Source: Clostridium saccharobutylicum DSM 13864 (lineage in GTDB: Bacteria; Bacillota; Clostridia; Clostridiales; Clostridiaceae). Taken from it: a stretch of 64,000 nucleotides of DNA. The notes below the pieces were generated by a model. That model was not told where the DNA came from, did no database searches, and was given only the letters and a program-made list of their open reading frames with translations. Of the stretch, positions 9,614 to 19,092 are shown one piece after another (within the stretch, counting starts at the first letter, position 1; every line of letters begins with the position of its first letter). The position numbers and the translations under genes are program-made. The stretch spans positions 2,945,416 through 3,009,415 of the forward strand of contig NC_022571.1 of assembly GCF_000473995.1 (NCBI RefSeq), in the 5' to 3' direction.

Positions 9614-10321
9614 ATGTTTTTTAAAATTATTATCTATGTAATTTATATGATATTTATGAGAATGAAAGGTCTAAAATATAATTATCTTAAAAAAATTAAA
9701 GGTCAAGACTTGGCTTCTAAGTATGTGCAAAAAGTTGCCTATCTATGGAGTGAATTTACGCTAAATATAATAGGCATAGATTTAGACGTAACTGGTAAAG
9801 AGAATATTCCTAATGAACCATGTGTATTTATAGGAAATCATTCTAGTATACTAGACATTCCAATAATACTTTATTCATCAAATAAAAAAATGGGATTTAT
9901 AGCAAAAAAAGAACTTTTAAAAACACCATTTATAGGTTATTGGATAAAAAGAAGTGGTAGTGTACCAATCGACAGAGAAAACCCAAAAAGCGCTATTAAA
10001 TCAATAAATGATGGAGTTGAAAACTTAAAGAATGGTTATTGTCTTGGAATATTTCCAGAGGGAACTCGAAATAAGGAAGGAAAGGTTGGTGAATTTAAAA
10101 GAGGCAGTTTAAAACTTGCTACAAAATCTCAAGTACCTATAGTTCCTGTGAGCATAGATAGAGCTTCCAGATCATTTGAAGATAATAAAAAATTTAAACC
10201 AAATAAGATAAAAGTAGTTTACGGAAAGCCAATATATACAAATTCTCTCTCAAAAGAAGATGAAAAATTATTAATGAACAATATTAGAAATACTATAATA
10301 TCCAATTTGAATATGTCTTAA
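9614..10321 (+). CDS. plsC: 1-acyl-sn-glycerol-3-phosphate acyltransferase
   Basis: PlsC-family lysophosphatidic acid acyltransferase (235 aa), making phosphatidic acid for membrane phospholipids at the inner face of the membrane. A hydrophobic N terminus is followed by motif I NHSSILDIP (HX4D), motif II region GSVPIDRE, motif III FPEGTRNKEG and motif IV VPIVPVSI. AAGGAGGAG precedes the ATG. It is monocistronic, with a terminator shared with the convergent antiporter gene. Confidence 0.92.
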   Translation: MFFKIIIYVIYMIFMRMKGLKYNYLKKIKGQDLASKYVQKVAYLWSEFTLNIIGIDLDVTGKENIPNEPCVFIGNHSSILDIPIILYSSNKKMGFIAKKELLKTPFIGYWIKRSGSVPIDRENPKSAIKSINDGVENLKNGYCLGIFPEGTRNKEGKVGEFKRGSLKLATKSQVPIVPVSIDRASRSFEDNKKFKPNKIKVVYGKPIYTNSLSKEDEKLLMNNIRNTIISNLNMS

Positions 10322-10397
10322 CTATAAATAATATATAAAGTTAATATACTTTGATAATTAGAATTTAATTAAAATTATCTTATTTTGAACAAAAAAA

Positions 10398-10442
10398 TTA
10401 GCTGTTACAAAACTAACATAGTCAGTTTTGTAACAGCTTGTT
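10398..10442. terminator. Bidirectional terminator
   Basis: Inverted repeat AGCTGTTACAAAACT ... AGTTTTGTAACAGCT (15-bp stem) with A and T runs on either side, between the convergent plsC and antiporter genes. Confidence 0.85.
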
Positions 10443-10470
10443 TATTATTTATAGAAATTTATGTTATATA

Positions 10471-11958
10471 CTATTTTTTTGATCCAATATAATGAATTAT
10501 TAATGCTAAAATTGTAAATACTACAGGTCCTGCAATCATTACAATCGTTGATGTATAATCACCTTTAAGTGACGGTTCTATAATTGTAAATATATTAGCA
10601 AATCCAACCGTAGCAGTAACTATAACAGCCACAATTACTGCTATGTTCTTATTTTTAAAAACTACAAATGGTTTTAATATACTATCTTTCTTCTTAAATG
10701 AAATAAAGGCTGTTGATAAAAATAGATATGGTAATGTCATAGCAACATTTGTCATTAAAATTAACATTTCAAAAAATGCTTTAGCATTTTTTCCACCCAT
10801 TGATATAAGTAATACCATAACTACAACTATTATTGTTTGAATAATCATAGCATTTATTGGCATTCCACTTTCATCTATTTCAGCCATTTTTCCTGGCCAT
10901 AACTTAGCTGGTGTTCCTTCTATTAATTGCTTAAGTGGTGCATATGACAACGTAAAAAATGCACCTGTTAAGGATAAAAACATTGATAAACCTACGAATC
11001 TAGCAACCCAATTACCCATTTGAATGCATATTGAATTACTCAAACCAAGTGAATTTCCTAGTGTAAATCCTAAATTATTCATAACAACATAAGCTACATT
11101 AGCCATGTTTACATTATCTCCTACTAATACACTGCTCCACTTTGTAAATACACCTACACAGAAAATTCCAAGTGAATAACCAATAGATATAACTACTGCT
11201 GCAATTGTTATTCCTTTCGGAAATGTCTTTTCAGCATTTTCAGTTTGATCAACAAGTCCCCCAACTGCTTCAATACCTCCAAATGCAAAAATTGCAAAAA
11301 CCAAGAATGAAAGCATGGAACTAGTACTAGAATATGCTGGATTTGGTGAATTAACAAATGACATTGTTGATGTAATTTGCTCTGCAAGTTGTCCTTTATT
11401 TAAAATAAGTACTATACATGCTCCAACTATTAATACTACATTCAATAATGCACATGCAATTCCACCTATTGATGTAAATTTAGTAATTTTGCTCATCCCT
11501 TTTTTTGAGATTAAAAATACTACCGTTACCCAAATAGATCCTAATATTCCAATAGTTTTTGTAGAACTTAATCCGAGCAGACTCCAAGTTGATGTTATAT
11601 CAACTCCAAAAATTGTATTTGATAATGGAATCCAAATAGTTGAACATATGTTAGTCATCCAAATTATATAAGATGCATACCACATAAATATTCCCACAAA
11701 TGCAAATTTAGGCCCTACTGATTTCTCCATCCAAGAATATATACCTCCCTTTTCATCTTTGAAGGCTGCGCCATATTCCGCCATCATAAAAGCATAAGGT
11801 ATAAAAAATGTTATAGCTCCTAGTATAAACCAAGGAATTGCCCCATATCCCATAAGGTAATATGATCTTGGCATATTAGCGAACCCAAATACTGATGTGA
11901 AAATCATAAGAATTAATGTCAATAGTGTCAGCTTTTTCTGTTTTTCAGTGTTTTCCAT
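10471..11958 (-). CDS. yjeM: YjeM-like amino acid antiporter (APC superfamily)
   Basis: A 495-residue membrane transporter with about 12 hydrophobic segments. The N terminus (LTLILMIFTSVFGFANMPRS) and MMAEYGAAFKDEKGGIYSWM fit the glutamate/GABA antiporter family, and the sequence most resembles YjeM. The substrate is likely an amino acid exchanged for its metabolite, but nothing in the context says which. No decarboxylase gene is adjacent. AAGGAG precedes the ATG. Monocistronic. Confidence 0.85.
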   Translation of the reverse strand: MENTEKQKKLTLLTLILMIFTSVFGFANMPRSYYLMGYGAIPWFILGAITFFIPYAFMMAEYGAAFKDEKGGIYSWMEKSVGPKFAFVGIFMWYASYIIWMTNICSTIWIPLSNTIFGVDITSTWSLLGLSSTKTIGILGSIWVTVVFLISKKGMSKITKFTSIGGIACALLNVVLIVGACIVLILNKGQLAEQITSTMSFVNSPNPAYSSTSSMLSFLVFAIFAFGGIEAVGGLVDQTENAEKTFPKGITIAAVVISIGYSLGIFCVGVFTKWSSVLVGDNVNMANVAYVVMNNLGFTLGNSLGLSNSICIQMGNWVARFVGLSMFLSLTGAFFTLSYAPLKQLIEGTPAKLWPGKMAEIDESGMPINAMIIQTIIVVVMVLLISMGGKNAKAFFEMLILMTNVAMTLPYLFLSTAFISFKKKDSILKPFVVFKNKNIAVIVAVIVTATVGFANIFTIIEPSLKGDYTSTIVMIAGPVVFTILALIIHYIGSKK

Positions 11959-12043
11959 ATTTGTTTTACTCCTTACTTTTTAAATTTTTCATGTGTTAAA
12001 ATGAAGTTTGAGTCTTATCTAATTATCACATTTATGATTTGTT

Positions 12044-12100
12044 TTAGGCATATGAAAGAAAATAGCAAGTCCAACATGCCTTAATTGCAAGGTGTAAATT
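12044..12100. repeat. Dispersed inverted-repeat element, remnant (copy A)
   Basis: TTTAGGCATATGAAAGAAAA followed by TAGCAAGTCC matches the terminal repeat of the complete copy at 21068-21229. No second end is found nearby, so this is a remnant or a strongly diverged copy. Confidence 0.45.
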
Positions 12101-12445
12101 ACTTCTTCTTATGTTAGTCTAATTTAAGCTTAATCCTTATTGCTAGAATTTTATAATCACAACTTTATTTTTTCCCCAATCGTGCATTATAATTTTTTAA
12201 ATAAATGTAACTTAATCTAAAGAAATAACTCTTAAAATTATTCTCTTTAACTTATTTACTCACACGAATATATACTTCTAAATATTACTATTAATTTTTT
12301 TCTAAATCAAACATACCATTTATATACATTGATAATTAATTATCATTTTCTTTGTTATTTACTCAAAATTCATTATATATTTTAAACAATATATAATTTA
12401 TAACTCAACTCATTAATTTGTTTATATTAAATCAATGTAAAAATA

Positions 12446-12487
12446 AAGAGAGTAGCAAATAATATTTCTACTATTTGTTACTCTCTC
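12446..12487. terminator. Stem-loop terminator
   Basis: AGAGAGTAGCAAATA ... TATTTGTTACTCTCT gives a 15-bp stem downstream of the minus-strand small membrane protein. Confidence 0.75.
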
Positions 12488-12576
12488 AAAGTTATAATTG
12501 TAAAGCAGTTATTTATATTATAATATAGTTTCCTTGACATTAGCTGAACATGTATAAAATCAATTTTTTTATAACT

Positions 12577-12819
12577 CTATTCATTGATTAGTTTTATAAA
12601 ATTTTCATTTTTCATTAATATTGAAACATATGCAATTGAAATTGCAAGTACTATGTTTAATATAGGTATTAGTCCAATTATAATTAAAGTCATAAACACT
12701 TTCCAACTATATTTTCCACCCATTGATTTTATATTATTCTTATTTACTAATACTCTAATAAATAAAAATATTAAAGATATGCAGCTTAATACTATTGATA
12801 TTGAATATAGATATAACAC
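12577..12819 (-). CDS. Small membrane protein (80 aa)
   Basis: Two clear hydrophobic segments, YSISIVLSCISLIFLFIRVL and VFMTLIIIGLIPILNIVLAI, joined by a basic loop (NKNNIKSMGGKYSWK) that is probably cytoplasmic. The best start is GTG, ten bases after AAAGGAG; a TTG nine bases upstream is too close to that site. Family unknown. It lies downstream of a lipoprotein gene with a short gap, but I see nothing that ties their functions. Confidence 0.6.
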   Translation of the reverse strand: MLYLYSISIVLSCISLIFLFIRVLVNKNNIKSMGGKYSWKVFMTLIIIGLIPILNIVLAISIAYVSILMKNENFIKLINE

Positions 12820-12928
12820 GTTATGCAACTCCTTTGAGTATAAATTTCGTTTTTCTCATTTTACATATTATACCATAATTTGGTTATATTATGTATTGAT
12901 TATAAATGTAAAATAAAATTAGAATTAT

Positions 12929-13537
12929 TCAACTTTTCGTTTTATAAGAAATCAATAAATTAGTGTCTCCATCTATCTGACTTAATTTATAAGTCCATTC
13001 TTTTATGTTTTCATCTATATTCCCAGCGGCATTAGATTTTATTACCTCACCTGGAACTTTAACTTCATTAATAAATTTAATATTTTTTATATAATTATAT
13101 ATTATTTCATCATTGTTAGTTTTATCTTTAATTAACTTATCAATAGATTGCTTATTTACTTTTAGATTAATATTATATGTAGTTTCTCCAATTCCTGATC
13201 TTTTTAAATAAGTCATTGTAGCTAATCCGCTAGAATTTATTTTTTGTTGCAAATCCTCAATAGATTTAAAATTATATGTAATTTCCTCAACATTTATATT
13301 ATTTTTTAAATATCTATTGAAACTATAACCATTTTCTTTGGCCCACTTATGATCAATTATATCATTTCCTAATTTTGAACTTATAAAATTGTCATATAAT
13401 ATTTGTAATTTTACCGTTCCATATCCATTTTCATTTATTACAGTAAAACTTTTAAGATTAATATTTCCACATCCTAATAACATCATGGAAATAATTAAAG
13501 CTATCATAAATAATATTGATCTTTTAAATTTAATCAT
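12929..13537 (-). CDS. Lipoprotein, possibly LppM/DUF3153-like
   Basis: A 202-residue exported lipoprotein. The signal peptide ends in the lipobox MLLGC (about residues 19-23), after which the protein is anchored by its Cys outside the membrane. The next stretch, NINLKSFTVINENGYGTVKL, and the later NVEEITYNFKSIEDLQQKI resemble the beta-rich LppM/DUF3153 family, but this is a weak match by eye. GGAGG lies seven bases before the chosen ATG; the upstream in-frame ATG has no such site. Function unknown. Confidence 0.7.
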   Translation of the reverse strand: MIKFKRSILFMIALIISMMLLGCGNINLKSFTVINENGYGTVKLQILYDNFISSKLGNDIIDHKWAKENGYSFNRYLKNNINVEEITYNFKSIEDLQQKINSSGLATMTYLKRSGIGETTYNINLKVNKQSIDKLIKDKTNNDEIIYNYIKNIKFINEVKVPGEVIKSNAAGNIDENIKEWTYKLSQIDGDTNLLISYKTKS

Positions 13538-13641
13538 TTGTATTCCTCCAAGCACATCCTATTGTTTATTAATATAATGCCCAAAGATAACTTGTATATA
13601 CGAAATAAGAACTAGGATATCCCCATAGTTCCTATAAAATA

Positions 13642-13839
13642 TCATTCAATTATTTCTAGTTGTTCCTCACTTATGCAATATAAACCGCCTCTTGCCAATC
13701 CTGTTTTTAATACTATATTAACCATTCCATATTCGAAACTTTCTATTTCACCTTCATCTCCTATTTGAATGGCTCTTAACCTATCTATATTATCAATTGA
13801 TTTTATTTTTACTTTTTTACCTTCATATAAATTTTTCAT
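13642..13839 (-). CDS. Small SH3/KOW-like protein (65 aa)
   Basis: Sequence MKNLYEGKKVKIKSIDNIDR ... GDEGEIESFEYGMVNIVLKT has the basic, Gly-turn pattern of a small SH3-like or KOW beta-barrel that could bind nucleic acid or a protein. AGGCGA precedes the ATG. No other domain. It lies upstream of the lipoprotein in the same direction. The fold guess rests on residue pattern only. Confidence 0.6.
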   Translation of the reverse strand: MKNLYEGKKVKIKSIDNIDRLRAIQIGDEGEIESFEYGMVNIVLKTGLARGGLYCISEEQLEIIE

Positions 13840-14218
13840 AATTGTTCGCCTACTTTTTTATACAAATATTTTGCTATATTACTTAAATTTCATTTATCTA
13901 AGAATTATTAACACAATATGCATTTAATATTCAAGTATTATAAATTAGTAAGTATAAAAAACTTTATCCATAAATATATACTTTCCTTTAGCATTAATAC
14001 TAGTCAATAACTATACTAGCGCTTAATTTAAATTAGCTCTTTTTTTCCTATCTTAACTGTTAAACCACATCACCCTACATTTTTCAAACATATTCTGAAG
14101 AATATATATTCTTCAGAATATACATGGTTAAGAGCTTATTTGCTTTAAAATTCTATTATTTAAAAACATTTTAATACTCATAATAGTTAAAATAACAAAG
14201 CCTAGCGTTTTTTTAACT
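13840..14218. other. Intergenic region with a perfect 30-bp palindrome
   Basis: 379 bases without a gene. A perfect palindrome occupies 14091-14120. No other hairpin, repeat or reading frame is convincing. Confidence 0.5.
14091..14120. repeat. Perfect 30-bp palindrome
   Basis: Arm TATTCTGAAGAATAT is followed at once by its exact complement, with no loop. It lies about 100 bases downstream of the secreted protein gene. It could be a protein binding site, a cruciform or a weak terminator, but lacks a T run. Confidence 0.6.
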
Positions 14219-14878
14219 TTAAGGTCTATACTCTTGATGCAATTCTGTTACCATGCCATCTTTAATAGTTATTTCAAAAATTGGCCTATCCTTATATTTA
14301 CCAACAATTATACTGTTAAAATCTTTATTAACAATCAGAACTTGTCCTTTACTATTAAAATCAATTTCACTAATATTCACATTATCCGCAACTTCTAATA
14401 CTGTAGTATTACTAATAGGCATATCAAAACCATCATCTGGTATATAATCTCCAGTATCATCATGGACAATTACTTGATCTCCAGTTCTTCTTTCATAATC
14501 CCTAGCTTCATCTAAATCAGTAACAAACCTATCAAAATATCCCTCTATATATTTTTTATTATTCTTTTCATATCCTCTGTTTATATAAAACAATGTTTTT
14601 CCTTTGCTAGTACCAACATATGCATTAGGAACCCAAGCTCCACTAGAATTTAAATAGTAACCATCAATTGCTGTATTACTAGCCATATACCCATTAGAAT
14701 AGAAATAGTACCAATTTCCACCAATTGATTTCCACCCTGTAGCATATGAATTGCCATCTTCATACCACCAGCCTGTACTATTTTGTTTCCACTCTGCATT
14801 TACCCCCACTGGTAACACCAATGTACTTAAACCTGTAAACATTATTGCTATAACCGCCTTTAACAATTTATTCTTCAT
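14219..14878 (-). CDS. Secreted cell wall-binding repeat protein
   Basis: A 219-residue exported protein. The signal peptide (MKNKLLKAVIAIMF ... VNA) is followed by two choline-/glucan-binding type repeats, WWYEDGNSYATGWKSIGGNW and WYYFYSNGYMASNTAIDGYY, which usually tether proteins to the cell surface. The C-terminal 110 residues (from TSKGKTLFYINRGYEKN) are a unique region with no domain I recognise. AAAGGGG precedes the ATG. A second protein of the same build but with a different C-terminal half lies at 51615-52358. Confidence 0.8.
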   Translation of the reverse strand: MKNKLLKAVIAIMFTGLSTLVLPVGVNAEWKQNSTGWWYEDGNSYATGWKSIGGNWYYFYSNGYMASNTAIDGYYLNSSGAWVPNAYVGTSKGKTLFYINRGYEKNNKKYIEGYFDRFVTDLDEARDYERRTGDQVIVHDDTGDYIPDDGFDMPISNTTVLEVADNVNISEIDFNSKGQVLIVNKDFNSIIVGKYKDRPIFEITIKDGMVTELHQEYRP

Positions 14879-15079
14879 ATTATTTCATCCCCTTTATATA
14901 ATATTTTATTTTTTTAAGAACAATTTGATTACTTATATGAAAGATATTATATATATAAAAACAATCACAAAATGTTAAGGCCAATAAAAAAGATATTATC
15001 TTTTGTAAATATAATAGTAGCAATTTATAACTTTTTAAATAATCTATTATGAGGAGCAATTTTATCTAAAGGAGATACA

Positions 15080-16069
15080 ATGATAAAGGAAACTGTTGAT
15101 TGTATAGATGCTGGAACTGAATACTGCCCTTGCAAACTGGCAGAATCTGGGCAATGTTTGATTTGTTCTCAATGCCAAGGTGAATGTTTTTGCGATTGCT
15201 TAAACTGGAAGGGGGTTTGTATATATCAAGAACTTAACAATAATGGTTATAAGGCAAAAGAAGGACGTAAGACTTATGACTGTAATGTAGAAAATGTAAT
15301 TAAATATGATGATAATATAGTTATTATTAAATTCAAAGCCCCACATAAATTGGCTTTAGATTTAGTCAAACCTGGAAGTTACATTTTTATAAAGACAGAT
15401 GAAAATAAGTATTTTGATGTTCCAATTTCAATTATGAACTCAGATATAGATAATGATATCATTACAGTTGCTGTGGAAATCAGAGGAATAAAAACCACTA
15501 AATTAAAAAATATAAACGCAAACGAAAACATATCAATTAGAGGACCATATTGGAATGGTGTATTTGGACTCAAAAATATATTAGCTCAAAATAATAATAA
15601 ATGTCTAATTCTTGCTAGAGGCATTGGGCTAGCTCCTATGATGCCTGTAATAAGAAAATTGATTTATCAAAATAACGAGATTAATATTGTTATAGATAAA
15701 AGTCCATTTGAAACTAATATTGCAAAAGAACTTTTGAATGATTACTCAACAAAATATACAGAAAAAATATTATTGGATAAAGGAAACTTATCCGATTATG
15801 CTAAAGTTGTAATAAAAGATGCCCTTAATGATGGTGTAAATTACATTCATGTAGCTGGTGCTGATATATTAACTTATAATATTATAAATTATTTAAATGA
15901 CATTGATAGAAATGATGTTATGCTTTCTTGTTGTAATAATTTCAAAATGTGTTGTGGCGAAGGAATTTGCGGAGCTTGCACTGCAAGATTTGCTGGGCAC
16001 AAAGTAAGGCGATTCTGTAAAGAGCAAGCTGATCCAAGAAGTATATTTGAAGGGAGAAGATTTATATGA
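15080..16069 (+). CDS. PyrK-like FAD/NAD(P)/2Fe-2S electron-transfer subunit with Cys-rich N terminus
   Basis: A 329-residue flavoprotein of the ferredoxin reductase-like family (dihydroorotate dehydrogenase electron-transfer type). The N-terminal 50 residues carry nine cysteines (CPCKLAESGQCLICSQCQGE then CFCDC) that could bind an extra iron-sulfur centre. Then come an FAD-binding barrel (RGPYWNGVFG), a nucleotide-binding region (ARGIGLAPMMPVIRK) and a C-terminal 2Fe-2S motif, CCGEGICGACTAR plus a distal Cys. AAAGGAG precedes the ATG. The stop overlaps the start of the next gene in ATGA, so the two are translationally coupled and probably form one complex. No pyrD or glutamate synthase is nearby. 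Confidence 0.82.
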   Translation: MIKETVDCIDAGTEYCPCKLAESGQCLICSQCQGECFCDCLNWKGVCIYQELNNNGYKAKEGRKTYDCNVENVIKYDDNIVIIKFKAPHKLALDLVKPGSYIFIKTDENKYFDVPISIMNSDIDNDIITVAVEIRGIKTTKLKNINANENISIRGPYWNGVFGLKNILAQNNNKCLILARGIGLAPMMPVIRKLIYQNNEINIVIDKSPFETNIAKELLNDYSTKYTEKILLDKGNLSDYAKVVIKDALNDGVNYIHVAGADILTYNIINYLNDIDRNDVMLSCCNNFKMCCGEGICGACTARFAGHKVRRFCKEQADPRSIFEGRRFI

Positions 16070-17343
16070 AAGTTGTTATTATTGGTGGCGGCTGGGCTGG
16101 TTGTGCCGCAGCTTTAAGTGCCAAAAAAGCTGGTGCGGATGTTACTATAATAGAAAAGACTGATCTTTTACTTGGTCTTGGTAACGTTGGCGGTATAATG
16201 AGAAACAATGGAAGATTCACAGCATCAGAAGAACTTATTGCTCTTGGCTGTGGAGACTTGATACAAATTACTGATAAAGTTTCTACTCACACCAATATAG
16301 ATTTTCCAGGTCACAAGCATGCTACTTTATACAATGTTAATATGATTGAAGGTGAAGTTCGTAAATACTTAACTTCATTTAATATTAATCTTTTAATGGA
16401 AAGCCGTGTTACTGATATTAATTTAGATAATAAAAAAATTAATGGAGTATATCTTAGCGATGGAACTTATATAGATGGCGATGTTTTTATTGAAACTACT
16501 GGTACAACTGGACCTATGGGAAATTGTTTACGATATGGAAATGGTTGTTCTATGTGTGTCTTAAGGTGCCCTGCTTTTGGTCCAAGAATTAGTATAAGCC
16601 AAAGATGTGGTGTTGCTGATCTTCAAGGTGAGAGAGGCGATGATATACTTGGTGCCTTCTCAGGTTCATGTAAATTAGCTAAAGAAAGCTTATCAGAAGA
16701 AATAAGAAATGAACTTGATTCTAAAGGCGTTGTAATATTAAAAGTTCCAGAAGAAGATGTTAATTATGGTAAATTAAGTACAAAAGTTTGCCAGCAATAT
16801 GCATTAAAGGAATTTGCAGAAAATATAATACTTTTAGATACAGGTCATGCTAAACTTATGACTACTTATTATCCTTTGCATAAACTCAGAAAAATTAAAG
16901 GTTTAGAAAATGCCAAATATGTTGATCCTTATGCAGGCAGTAAGGGTAATTCAATAAGATATTTATCCGTTGCTCCTAGAACAAATGATTTAAAAGTTAC
17001 TGGTGTAGATAATTTATTCTGTGCCGGAGAAAAAAGTGGATTATTTGTTGGACATACCGAAGCAATCTGCACAGGAACTTTAGCTGGTCACAATGCTGTA
17101 AAATTAGTTATGGGTATGCCACTATTAATCCTTCCTTCTTCTATTGCTATTGGTGATTTAATATCATATGCCAATGAAAAAGCAGCAACAAGGGAAGGTA
17201 GAAAAGACAGGTATACTTTCGCAGGAGCTAGCTATTTCAAGAGAATGCAGAAATTAGGTCTTTATACTACTGATATAGCTGAAATTCAATCAAGAATTGA
17301 TAAGATTAATCTTACTAATATTTTCAATCAAAAACTATGTTAA
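16066..17343 (+). CDS. TrmFO/GidA-like FAD-dependent oxidoreductase
   Basis: A 425-residue flavoprotein. The N terminus MKVVIIGGGWAGCAAALSAK is a GXGXXG FAD fold. The central part (GPMGNCLRYGNGCSMCVLRC) has five cysteines and could bind iron-sulfur or substrate. DNLFCAGEKSGLFVGHTEAI resembles the C-terminal FAD motif of TrmFO/GidA proteins, but the tRNA-binding extension is missing and it is paired with an electron-transfer subunit. I infer a flavin/iron-sulfur reductase of unknown substrate. It overlaps its upstream partner by four bases. Confidence 0.75.
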   Translation: MKVVIIGGGWAGCAAALSAKKAGADVTIIEKTDLLLGLGNVGGIMRNNGRFTASEELIALGCGDLIQITDKVSTHTNIDFPGHKHATLYNVNMIEGEVRKYLTSFNINLLMESRVTDINLDNKKINGVYLSDGTYIDGDVFIETTGTTGPMGNCLRYGNGCSMCVLRCPAFGPRISISQRCGVADLQGERGDDILGAFSGSCKLAKESLSEEIRNELDSKGVVILKVPEEDVNYGKLSTKVCQQYALKEFAENIILLDTGHAKLMTTYYPLHKLRKIKGLENAKYVDPYAGSKGNSIRYLSVAPRTNDLKVTGVDNLFCAGEKSGLFVGHTEAICTGTLAGHNAVKLVMGMPLLILPSSIAIGDLISYANEKAATREGRKDRYTFAGASYFKRMQKLGLYTTDIAEIQSRIDKINLTNIFNQKLC

Positions 17344-17499
17344 CTTCAGATGCATCAACAATAGCATTAGCCAAAAATATACTATATATTTTAATAAATA
17401 ATTAAAATACTACTGTTTTATGATAAAATTTTAGCTAAAAAATTTAAATATTACAACTTATAGAAAATACTCATTATACAATTTTTTATATATTAAAAA

Positions 17500-17545
17500 A
17501 ACGAGACTATGTTATTTTAACTAAGATAACATAGTCTCATTTTAA
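17500..17545. terminator. Bidirectional terminator
   Basis: GAGACTATGTTATTTTA ... GATAACATAGTCTC forms a stem of about 14 bp with flanking A and T runs, between the convergent oxidoreductase and carboxypeptidase genes. Confidence 0.85.
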
Positions 17546-17547
17546 TA

Positions 17548-18390
17548 TTATATTAATTCTTTAACATTTTGATTTTCAAAAGCAACTGTTTCTGATACAT
17601 GTTTATATATTTTATCAGTTACGTTCCATCTATCAGGACAATTCAATACTACAATTATTATATCTTTTCCATTTTTATTAACTGATGAAACCAAACACTT
17701 TCCTGCTTGGCCAGTAGTACCTGTCTTTACTCCATTTGCACCTGGAATCTTCCAAAGAATTTTGTTTATATTATTATAATCTCTAGTAAAATTATATTTA
17801 TCTTTAGAAATTTCCTTCGAACCTACAACTTCTCTAAACAAATCATAGTCCATTCCTTTTGATGTAAGTATTGCTAAATCATAAGCAGAAGAATAATGTT
17901 CACTGCTATCTAAACCATGAGGTGATTCAAAATGTGAATCTAATATTCCAATTCCTCTAGCATAATGGTTCATTATTTCTGAAAAACCTTCTACTGAACC
18001 TCCTAATCCTTCAGCTATTGCTATAGCTGCATCATTTCCTGACCTAAACATAAGTCCATAAATTAATTCTCTTAAAGTAATTTCTTCATCTGCTTTATAT
18101 CCAACAGTAGACCCTCTAATACTAGCTGCTTTCTTACTTATAGTTAGTTTTCTATCTAAATCACCTTGTTCAATAGCAATAAGAGCTGTAAGTATTTTGG
18201 TTGTACTAGCCATTGGCACTAACTCATATGCATTTTGTTCAAATAATACTGTACCACTTTCTTTATCCATAGCAATTGCACATCTCGCATTTACTCTAAA
18301 TTTTGTATCAGCACTTACATTTATACATAAAATTTGAGCAAATATAAAACTCAGTAATATTATAGTAATACTTTTTATACTCTTCCTCAT
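17548..18390 (-). CDS. D-alanyl-D-alanine carboxypeptidase (PBP5 family, short form)
   Basis: Exported peptidoglycan-trimming enzyme of 280 residues. It has a signal peptide (to about residue 27), then STTK at 62-65, SGN in FRSGNDAAIAIAEGLGG and KTGTTG. It lacks the C-terminal beta domain and amphipathic anchor of full PBP5/DacF, ending soon after the catalytic domain. This short form is typical of sporulation DacB/DacF-like enzymes; its position divergent from DUF2953-gerW fits a sporulation role, but that is inference. Confidence 0.88.
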   Translation of the reverse strand: MRKSIKSITIILLSFIFAQILCINVSADTKFRVNARCAIAMDKESGTVLFEQNAYELVPMASTTKILTALIAIEQGDLDRKLTISKKAASIRGSTVGYKADEEITLRELIYGLMFRSGNDAAIAIAEGLGGSVEGFSEIMNHYARGIGILDSHFESPHGLDSSEHYSSAYDLAILTSKGMDYDLFREVVGSKEISKDKYNFTRDYNNINKILWKIPGANGVKTGTTGQAGKCLVSSVNKNGKDIIIVVLNCPDRWNVTDKIYKHVSETVAFENQNVKELI

Positions 18391-18531
18391 AATTAATCAC
18401 CCTCTATATTTACTATTTGATTCTAGTTTCTCTTTAAAATCATTTTTTAAACCTAGTTTAGTGATTTTTTAGGTTTATTTTTTTTATAAATAGTAAATAC
18501 TTATGTAGTATACAAATTTTGGAGGGATTTT

Positions 18532-19083
18532 ATGAAATTATTTCTCATTATCTTTATAATTTTCCTAATATTTTTTATGCCTATTCCATTAAAAATTACT
18601 GCTTATTATACTACAAACAACTATTATATTAAATTATACAACTTTACTATTTTCTCTAACAAAAATAAAAAAGAAATTGTAAAAGAAAAAACGCCTTATG
18701 ATAAAAAAGCAAAAACAATATTTTCTAAATATAATTTTAAAAATATAAATTATAAATCTTTGATAAAAAAACTATATAACTCGAAGTTTAAACCTTTTTT
18801 AAGAATAAGTTTTAAATTAGATTATTCTCTTAGCGATGCTGCTAAAACAGGATTTTTTTATGGTATATTATATCAATTAATACCTTTAATTTACATTATC
18901 ATTAATATTCCATTTAAAAGCACTAAATTCAAATATGATATAAATCCTATATTTGAAGATAATCCTTTACTAAAATTTGAAACTTCAAGTATATTTTTCT
19001 TTTCAATTGCAAATATTATATATGTATTATTCATTTTGTTTAAATTTATAATAAAAACAAGGGAGGTGCCCCCTTTAAAATAG
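18532..19083 (+). CDS. DUF2953 membrane protein
   Basis: A 183-residue protein with an N-terminal membrane segment (LFLIIFIIFLIFFMPIPLK), a basic middle and two hydrophobic C-terminal stretches. The family, DUF2953, is found next to gerW/ytfJ in many spore-formers, as here (nine bases between genes). Function unknown; a role in the forespore is inferred from the neighbour. TTGGAGGG precedes the ATG. Confidence 0.75.
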   Translation: MKLFLIIFIIFLIFFMPIPLKITAYYTTNNYYIKLYNFTIFSNKNKKEIVKEKTPYDKKAKTIFSKYNFKNINYKSLIKKLYNSKFKPFLRISFKLDYSLSDAAKTGFFYGILYQLIPLIYIIINIPFKSTKFKYDINPIFEDNPLLKFETSSIFFFSIANIIYVLFILFKFIIKTREVPPLK

Positions 19084-19092
19084 GGGATAATT

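Larger units (their letters stand above)
11959..12576. other. Intergenic region with repeat remnant and terminator
   Basis: 618 bases without a supported gene. It holds one end of the small dispersed inverted-repeat element (12044-12100) and the terminator at 12446-12487. The rest is AT-rich with no clear signal. Confidence 0.5.

Noticed and set aside
12584-12916. 110-residue plus-strand frame over the small membrane protein
   Set aside because: No ribosome binding site; it is antisense to a gene with good start signals and hydrophobic helices.
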